Position numbers and translations under genes: made by a program. Shown here piece by piece: positions 43,850 to 49,181 of a DNA stretch of 49,181 bases. The notes under the pieces were generated by a model that saw only the letters and a program-made list of their open reading frames with translations, had not been told where the DNA came from and searched no databases. The DNA is from Chlorobiota bacterium (GTDB lineage Bacteria; Bacteroidota; Bacteroidia; Bacteroidales; F082): assembly GCA_013151215.1 (NCBI GenBank), contig JAADIS010000017.1, forward strand, positions 594 through 49,774. The letters are read 5' to 3'. The stretch's first letter is position 1. The number at the start of each line of letters is the position of its first letter.

Positions 43850-45202
43850 ATGAATATTGCTATTTTGAACGCCATATCCCCAGTTGACGGAAGATACCAT
43901 AACAAGACAAGCGAGCTTTCGGGTTATTTCTCTGAATTTGCCTTGTTCAAATACAGGGCAAAAGTGGAAATTGAATATTTTATTGCTTTGTGCGAACTCC
44001 CCTTGCCGGGGACCGAGAATTTCAGGCACGAAATATTTTCCGATCTACGGTCTATATATCAGGACTTTAGCCTTAATGATGCATCTTTGATAAAGGAAAA
44101 AGAAAAAGTAACCAACCACGACGTAAAGGCTGTTGAATATTTTATAAAAGACAAGTTTGAGGAGCTTGATATTGCTGAATTCAAGGAGTTTATTCACTTT
44201 GGGCTAACATCGCAGGATATAAACAATACAGCAGTCCCGCTTTTGATGAAAGATGCCCACCAGGCTGTTTTGCTGCCACTTATAGATGAGCTGTTTACTA
44301 AGATCAAAGAACTTGCGTTTAAGTGGAAAGATATTCCGATGCTGGCAAAAACCCATGGCCAACCGGCATCACCAACGAAGCTGGGCAAGGAACTATATGT
44401 TTTTTGCGAGCGTATCGACAATCAGCTGGACCTGTTGAAGACCATTCCGTTTTCAGGAAAGTTCGGTGGTGCTACAGGCAATATGAACGCTCACCAGGTT
44501 GCTTACCCTTCAGTTGAGTGGGAAAATTTCGCATCCGGATTCTTAGTAAACCACCTGAGATTAAAACGCCAAAAAACAACCACCCAGATTGAGCATTACG
44601 ATTATATGGCTGCCTATTTTGATAACCTGGCACGTATAAACACCATTCTCCTGGACTTGAGCCGCGATATATGGACTTACATTTCGATGGACTATTTCAA
44701 ACAAACCATAAAAAAAGGAGAAGTAGGCTCGTCAGCCATGCCACATAAGGTAAACCCCATTGATTTCGAAAATGCCGAAGGCAACATCGGTATAGCAAAC
44801 GCTTTCCTAAACCATCTATCGTCAAAGCTACCTGTTTCACGACTTCAGAGGGACTTAACGGACTCAACGGTTACACGTAACATCGGGATTCCGATTGCTC
44901 ATATGCTAATTGCTTATAAATCGCTCTTAAAAGGTTTGGGCAAACTCGTTTTAAACGAAGAAAAAATCGCCGCTGACCTTGAAAACAACTGGGCAGTAGT
45001 AGCCGAGGCCATCCAAACAATACTTCGCCGCGAGAATTACCCCAATCCTTATGAGGCCTTAAAAGCACTTACGCGAACCAACGATATAATAACTTCCGAA
45101 ACGATTCGTTCATTTGTTATTGGGCTCGATATTTCAGATAAAACAAAGAATGAGCTTCTTGCCATCAGCCCTGCAAATTATACCGGCATAAATTTAATTT
45201 GA
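43850..45202 (+). CDS. purB: Adenylosuccinate lyase
   Basis: The 450-residue enzyme acts twice in purine synthesis, on SAICAR and on adenylosuccinate, releasing fumarate. It starts LNAISPVDGRYHNKTSELSGYFSE, which is typical of the E. coli-type PurB. TSQDINNTA and KTHGQPASPTKLGKEL follow, and the fumarase/lyase signature GSSAMPHKVNPIDFENAEGN begins at residue 293. The length is normal. The ABC transporter gene begins 16 bases downstream. Confidence 0.97.
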   Translation: MNIAILNAISPVDGRYHNKTSELSGYFSEFALFKYRAKVEIEYFIALCELPLPGTENFRHEIFSDLRSIYQDFSLNDASLIKEKEKVTNHDVKAVEYFIKDKFEELDIAEFKEFIHFGLTSQDINNTAVPLLMKDAHQAVLLPLIDELFTKIKELAFKWKDIPMLAKTHGQPASPTKLGKELYVFCERIDNQLDLLKTIPFSGKFGGATGNMNAHQVAYPSVEWENFASGFLVNHLRLKRQKTTTQIEHYDYMAAYFDNLARINTILLDLSRDIWTYISMDYFKQTIKKGEVGSSAMPHKVNPIDFENAEGNIGIANAFLNHLSSKLPVSRLQRDLTDSTVTRNIGIPIAHMLIAYKSLLKGLGKLVLNEEKIAADLENNWAVVAEAIQTILRRENYPNPYEALKALTRTNDIITSETIRSFVIGLDISDKTKNELLAISPANYTGINLI

Positions 45203-45218
45203 TGTTATACAGTAGTTT

Positions 45219-47039
45219 ATGAAAAAGTTTTATCGAGTTCTTGCCTACATTAAACCATATAGCGCTTATGCAGGCTTAAATATCTTGTTCAATATCTTAA
45301 CTGTGGCATTCTCGCTGTTCTCATTTACTTTGTTGGTGCCCTTCTTAAACTTGCTTTTCGGACAGGAAGAGCTTGTTAATGTTGAACCGGTCCTGGAATT
45401 CAACACTAAATCTTTTTTAAATTACCTGAATTACGAAATTAGCCAGATTATTATATCCGAGGGAAAGATCCAGGCCCTTATTTATATCTGTATCGTTATA
45501 CTGCTAGCGTTTTTCTTTAGGAACCTCGCTCGTTTCATGGCCATGTACTTCATGGCAAACGTCAGGGTCGGGGCAATTAAAGGAATAAGGAACTCCATTT
45601 ATAAAAAACTCTTGATTTTACCCCTCTCGTTTTACAGCAAGCATAAAAAGGGCGATATAATTGCTCGTGTAACAACTGATGTTCAGGAAGTTGAATATTC
45701 GATAATGAATTACCTGGAGATGATAGTGCGCGATCCGGTAACTATTATTGCCTTCCTGATATTTATGATCAGCATCAGCCCGCAATTAACTCTTTTCGTT
45801 TTAATTATCCTTCCTGTTACAGGGGTGATTATAGGGCGCATAGGCAAAAGTTTGCGCAAGCAATCAAAAGTTGGCCAAAACATGTTTGCCGGTTTGCTGG
45901 CCACCATCGAAGAGTCTGTTTCAGGGCTTAGGATCATAAAGGCCTTCAACGCAATAGATTATACCGACAATAAGTTTAAGGAGTTCAATAACGACTATTC
46001 AAAGCTTTTGATATGGATTTATCGCCGCAGGGATTTGTCCTCGCCGCTGAGCGAATTTTTGTCATCGGTTGTGATTATTGTCGTTTTATGGTTCGGAGGA
46101 CAGATGGTCCTTGCCGACAGTCCCGGTATAGCGGCAGCAGACTTCATTACCTATATTGTTGTTTTCTCGCAGATAATACCTCCTGCCAAAACCTTTTCCC
46201 AGGGGTTCTTCAGTATTCAAAAAGGAATAGCCTCGGCCGAAAGAATTTTTGAGATACTTGATGCCGAGGAGCTTATTGAAGAAAAGCCGGACGCAAAAGA
46301 TATCAATGGCTTCCATAAAGAACTTGACTTTAGAAATGTTACCTTTAAATATGAGAAAGAGGACGTCCTCAAGAATATAAATCTTAAAATCCCCAAGGGG
46401 AAACTTATTGCCTTGGTCGGCGAATCAGGCGGTGGCAAATCCACCATGGCTGATTTAATGCCGCGCTTTTATGATGTTTCATCAGGTGGCATTTATGTTG
46501 ACGGCGAAAACATCAAAGACTTGAAAATTGACGCGCTCAGAAAACTGATGGGGATTGTCTCGCAGGAAAGCATCCTCTTCAATGACAGCATCTTTAACAA
46601 CATAGCCTTCGGCCTCGACGATGTTTCGGAAGAAGATGTTGTTGCGGCAGCAAAAGTTGCCAACGCCCATGAGTTTATAATGAATACCGAAGAAGCTTAT
46701 AAGACGAATATCGGCGACAGGGGAGTAAAGCTTTCCGGGGGTCAGAGGCAAAGAATAAGCATTGCCAGGGCAGTTTTGGCAAACCCACCGATACTGATCC
46801 TCGACGAGGCTACGTCCTCACTTGATACCGAATCGGAAAAACTTGTTCAGGAAGCCCTTTTTAACATCATGAAGGACAGGACTTCGATAGTGATTGCCCA
46901 CCGTTTGTCAACTATACAGCATGCGGATGAAATAATCGTGCTGAAAAAGGGGGAAATTGTGGAGAGAGGAACACACAGCCAACTCTTAGAGTTAAAGGGT
47001 GTCTACAGAAAACTGCAAGACTTGCAGTCATTTAAATAA
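45219..47039 (+). CDS. ABC exporter, fused permease and ATPase (MsbA-like)
   Basis: The 606-residue half-transporter has six membrane helices in its first 330 residues (FSLFSFTLLVPFLNLLFG, NYLEMIVRDPVTIIAFLIFMISISP and others) and a nucleotide-binding domain. The latter has Walker A GESGGGKST at 401-409, Q-loop MGIVSQESILFNDSI, signature LSGGQRQR from 505, Walker B ILILDEATSSLD and H-loop IAHRLST. A homodimer would flip lipids, perhaps lipid A core, or export drugs or peptides. The periplasmic loop near 48-80 is longer than in E. coli MsbA. The assignment to MsbA itself is by general similarity. Confidence 0.9.
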   Translation: MKKFYRVLAYIKPYSAYAGLNILFNILTVAFSLFSFTLLVPFLNLLFGQEELVNVEPVLEFNTKSFLNYLNYEISQIIISEGKIQALIYICIVILLAFFFRNLARFMAMYFMANVRVGAIKGIRNSIYKKLLILPLSFYSKHKKGDIIARVTTDVQEVEYSIMNYLEMIVRDPVTIIAFLIFMISISPQLTLFVLIILPVTGVIIGRIGKSLRKQSKVGQNMFAGLLATIEESVSGLRIIKAFNAIDYTDNKFKEFNNDYSKLLIWIYRRRDLSSPLSEFLSSVVIIVVLWFGGQMVLADSPGIAAADFITYIVVFSQIIPPAKTFSQGFFSIQKGIASAERIFEILDAEELIEEKPDAKDINGFHKELDFRNVTFKYEKEDVLKNINLKIPKGKLIALVGESGGGKSTMADLMPRFYDVSSGGIYVDGENIKDLKIDALRKLMGIVSQESILFNDSIFNNIAFGLDDVSEEDVVAAAKVANAHEFIMNTEEAYKTNIGDRGVKLSGGQRQRISIARAVLANPPILILDEATSSLDTESEKLVQEALFNIMKDRTSIVIAHRLSTIQHADEIIVLKKGEIVERGTHSQLLELKGVYRKLQDLQSFK

Positions 47040-47047
47040 TTGTTAGA

Positions 47048-47584
47048 TTATTGTTTCAAAGATTTATGCTGCCTAAACCATTCAAAAATAGCAACCGACA
47101 GGGCATGGGTAACATTCAAAGAAGAAATAATCCCGGGGATAGGGATGTGAAGTCTGGTACTTATTCTTTCCAGAATCTCCGAACTTATGCCCAATACTTC
47201 GTTTCCCATAACGAACACAACTTTCTCCGGTAAGTGGTAATCGAAAATATCCAGTGAATCCGCTGAGGTCTCTATTGCTAAAACACTATAATCGTCTGGT
47301 ATTTTGCTAATGGCTTCATCGTAGTCATCCACTATTTGCCATTTTACTTTACTATCAGCCCCGCTGGCAGTTTTACTTATTTTAAACTTCTTGAAAGTAT
47401 TGGCTTTTTTTGAGATAAAATAAATGCTCAAAGCCCCAATGTTTGCACCCAACCTTATTATTGCCCCCATATTTTCAGGGGTTCTGATGTCATCGGCTAT
47501 TATTATCGGCCGCGATATTTTATTATAAACACCGGAAGTATTCAACTCCCGAAACAAATCGTACGAGCTTATCGGCTTTGCCAT
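47048..47584 (-). CDS. TrmH/SpoU family RNA methyltransferase
   Basis: The 178-residue SPOUT enzyme has motif 1 IADDIRTPENMGAIIRLGANIG (28-49), motif 2 VVFVMGNEVLGIS and motif 3 IPIPGIISSLNVTHALSVAIFEW (146-168), which form the trefoil knot that holds S-adenosylmethionine. It methylates a ribose 2'-hydroxyl in tRNA or rRNA; the site is unknown. The lack of an N-terminal RNA-binding domain suggests a TrmH- or TrmL-like substrate. Its ATG lies four bases after a TATTTTTG box, so the mRNA may be leaderless. Confidence 0.92.
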   Translation of the reverse strand: MAKPISSYDLFRELNTSGVYNKISRPIIIADDIRTPENMGAIIRLGANIGALSIYFISKKANTFKKFKISKTASGADSKVKWQIVDDYDEAISKIPDDYSVLAIETSADSLDIFDYHLPEKVVFVMGNEVLGISSEILERISTRLHIPIPGIISSLNVTHALSVAIFEWFRQHKSLKQ

Positions 47585-47588
47585 AATG

Positions 47589-47596
47589 CAAAAATA
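47589..47596 (-). promoter_or_regulatory. Candidate -7 box (TATTTTTG) of the TrmH-family gene
   Basis: On the minus strand TATTTTTG directly follows the T-tract of the terminator of the T9SS gene and stands four bases before the ATG at 47584. Confidence 0.5.
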
Positions 47597-47633
47597 AAAA
47601 AAAGCCTCCTTATATGATAAAGAGGCTTTTTTT
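47597..47633 (-). terminator. Intrinsic terminator, hairpin with T-tract
   Basis: GCCTC (47604-47608) pairs with GAGGC (47622-47626), extended by A-runs on one side and T-runs on the other, so it can work in both directions. On the minus strand it would end the T9SS cargo transcript 22 bases after its stop codon; the T-tract then runs straight into the -7 box of the next gene. Confidence 0.72.
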
Positions 47634-47654
47634 GAATTTAATGATATATGCTAT

Positions 47655-49181
47655 TTATTCGATAACAATTTTTTGTGTGGTTGTTCCGGTAGCAGTTTTT
47701 ATATTTACGAAATAAACTCCATTAGGTAAGCTTTCAGTTGACACCCTAAGTGTATTTACACCAACATTTTGGTTAAAAACAACTTGCCCAACAGTGTTAA
47801 CTATGGTTACATTTGAAATTTCCCCATTTGATCCCACTTGAATATAATCGCTGGCAGGATTTGGATAAACGGAAATATATTGTTTTTCCCCGTTTTCGTT
47901 TATACCAACTGTAATATTGGCAACAACGTTCTTAGTAATCCAATCATTTGTTAGATCATTGCTTCTGATCACTAAATTAGCTGTATAAACATCGCTTTCG
48001 AGACCAGTGGCATCAATAGTCATGGTTACATCAATCACTTCATCTTGAACCAAGGTTCCGTTTGTATAATCAGTTGACAACCAAGCAATAGAACTAGTAC
48101 CCGTTAAGTTGGCGCGAATATTCCAGTTATACTGAAGTTCGGGGTTACCTGAAAGATGCCCCCAACCCGGTCCGGCAGCCATCCAGTCGCCATCAGGATT
48201 TACAGGGCCCTCATCGCAACCGGGGGTAAATAAACCGCCGATCGAGGATAACCAATATCCTACCCAAATGTCGCCACCTTCAATATAAACAGGGCTGTCA
48301 AGAGTAACTGTAACCCATGCGGCAGCGCCATTGTCGGCAAATGTCTGCTCATGGAGCAAATCACCCGGGCCCGGAGTGTGTATAGATCCCATATCATAAA
48401 CCTGAAGCTTATAGTCGATGCCAGGGTCATTGATATAAACATCAACGGAGGTAAGTTCCATGCCGATATATGGTTTCACGAGATCAGCCGGGAAACGCGC
48501 TGCTACCCTCCACTCATAATCATCGGCTGAGCCAATTGCACTAAAATTGTCGCCATCGTAGTTTAAAGTAACTTCGTCACGATCGGAAATACTATTGTTG
48601 GCTGTTGCAGGACTAGGATCAACGGATAAAACCGCGTTTAAATCTTTAGCAGCATGGACACCGGCCGGCTCCTGCGATAAAGATTTGTTTCCCAAGGAAT
48701 AAACAGGTATAATGTCATAGTCGAGGTCATCAACGCCATCATTGCTCATGCTAAAAGTATCCTCGAAGGTCTCACCTGTTTCAACATTATAGAAAACAGG
48801 ATCCGAATCCACGGTAATTACCGGAGGAGTAGTTCCCTCAACAAGAACTATATATTCTACATCATCGAAATAATAATGGGCTGTTTCCCCTGTTGGGGCC
48901 CCGGCAAACAAATCGGCACCTCCCAGTTGAAGTGTTCCCGGATCGCCTTGTGCCTGAAGACTAAACTGCCATTCCTGAATCAATACATCGTCGATATAAA
49001 ATTCTGCCCAGTCGTTGTCAAGGTCAATAATGCTCTTCAATTGAATCCAAGTGTCGTGAGGATAAGTAAAGAAAGATGAGTTATCACCACCGGCATTCAT
49101 ATAACCATCGCCCGTGGCTCCAAAATATGCTTCGTAAGCCCACTCGATACCGGGAGCCTCGAAGTGCTGGATATTGAAGTA
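47655..49181 (-). CDS. Secreted protein with type IX secretion C-terminal sorting domain (5' truncated)
   Basis: The frame is open to the last base of the window, so the start lies beyond; 508 residues are visible. The N-terminal visible part looks like a concanavalin-type beta-sandwich (TWIQLKSIIDLDNDWAEFYIDDVLIQEW, YYFDDVEYI). Ig-like or dispersed beta-modules follow (about 140-430). The last 70 residues are a Por-type sorting domain: VYPNPASDYI, TIVNTVGQVVF, LPNGVYFVNIKTA and TTQKIVIE. The protein should cross the outer membrane by the type IX system and be cut and attached to A-LPS. Its enzyme part, if any, is not visible. Confidence 0.88.
   Translation of the reverse strand, partial: YFNIQHFEAPGIEWAYEAYFGATGDGYMNAGGDNSSFFTYPHDTWIQLKSIIDLDNDWAEFYIDDVLIQEWQFSLQAQGDPGTLQLGGADLFAGAPTGETAHYYFDDVEYIVLVEGTTPPVITVDSDPVFYNVETGETFEDTFSMSNDGVDDLDYDIIPVYSLGNKSLSQEPAGVHAAKDLNAVLSVDPSPATANNSISDRDEVTLNYDGDNFSAIGSADDYEWRVAARFPADLVKPYIGMELTSVDVYINDPGIDYKLQVYDMGSIHTPGPGDLLHEQTFADNGAAAWVTVTLDSPVYIEGGDIWVGYWLSSIGGLFTPGCDEGPVNPDGDWMAAGPGWGHLSGNPELQYNWNIRANLTGTSSIAWLSTDYTNGTLVQDEVIDVTMTIDATGLESDVYTANLVIRSNDLTNDWITKNVVANITVGINENGEKQYISVYPNPASDYIQVGSNGEISNVTIVNTVGQVVFNQNVGVNTLRVSTESLPNGVYFVNIKTATGTTTQKIVIE

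Overview
The window reads as a chromosomal segment of a member of the Bacteroidota, probably a Bacteroidia/Marinilabiliales-like lineage. Evidence: a protein with a type IX secretion (Por) C-terminal sorting domain, gliding-type ABC genes gldF and gldG, DUF5686/CarboxypepD_reg outer-membrane and Haem_bd proteins typical of the phylum, a long SecA (1097 aa) with a SEC-C tail, the rsfS-ftsH-LUD-cdsA-psd gene order, and repeated TAnnTTTG -7 promoter boxes with no clear Shine-Dalgarno sequences. The DNA looks moderately AT-rich throughout. No rRNA, tRNA, CRISPR array or intact insertion sequence was found.

Layout. (1) 1-8348, + strand: a surface-glycan and polyphosphate-like block. A truncated membrane glycosyltransferase, a GT2 dolichol-phosphate-type transferase and a GT39 enzyme are followed by an MBOAT/AlgJ-like O-acylation pair and a DUF4956 + VTC-domain pair. 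(2) 8426-15580: a class II aldolase; a redox-flavoured group of MarR regulator, pirin, YceI and an Fe-S protein with two CDGSH motifs; on the minus strand a periplasmic pair (Haem_bd c-type cytochrome, DUF3347 lipoprotein); then an MBL-fold hydrolase and an NAD-binding epimerase behind a TetR regulator reduced to its C-terminus. This accessory part holds two copies of a palindromic, terminal-inverted-repeat element. (3) 15838-19383, +: gldF, gldG and a DUF4340 protein. (4) 19394-24233, -: rsfS, ftsH, a LUD protein, cdsA and psd (ribosome silencing, membrane proteolysis, phospholipid synthesis). (5) 24339-29017: birA, an SRPBCC protein, divergent pyrE/NUDIX, coaD and a TlpA-like protein. (6) 29018-38258, +: secA, a small lipoprotein, a patatin/BamA-type protein, pyrH, a GT39 enzyme and frr. 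(7) 38255-43602, -: a membrane protein, YtxH, an AI-2E family permease, a DUF5686 outer-membrane protein and a small membrane protein. (8) 43850-49181: purB and an MsbA-like ABC exporter (+), then a TrmH-family methyltransferase and a truncated T9SS cargo protein (-).

Most of the window is housekeeping. The items most worth following up are: the palindromic element with compensatory changes in its arms; a 31-bp element, identical at 30 positions, in front of both marR and the pirin gene; the VTC/DUF4956 pair beside an O-acylation pair; a biotin ligase whose biotinoyl-AMP loop lacks the usual Arg; a GT39 gene between pyrH and frr; and two genes (pyrE, trmH) whose -7 boxes imply leaderless or nearly leaderless mRNAs. 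I found no clearly new multi-gene system. The VTC/MBOAT block and the palindromic element are the best candidates for one.
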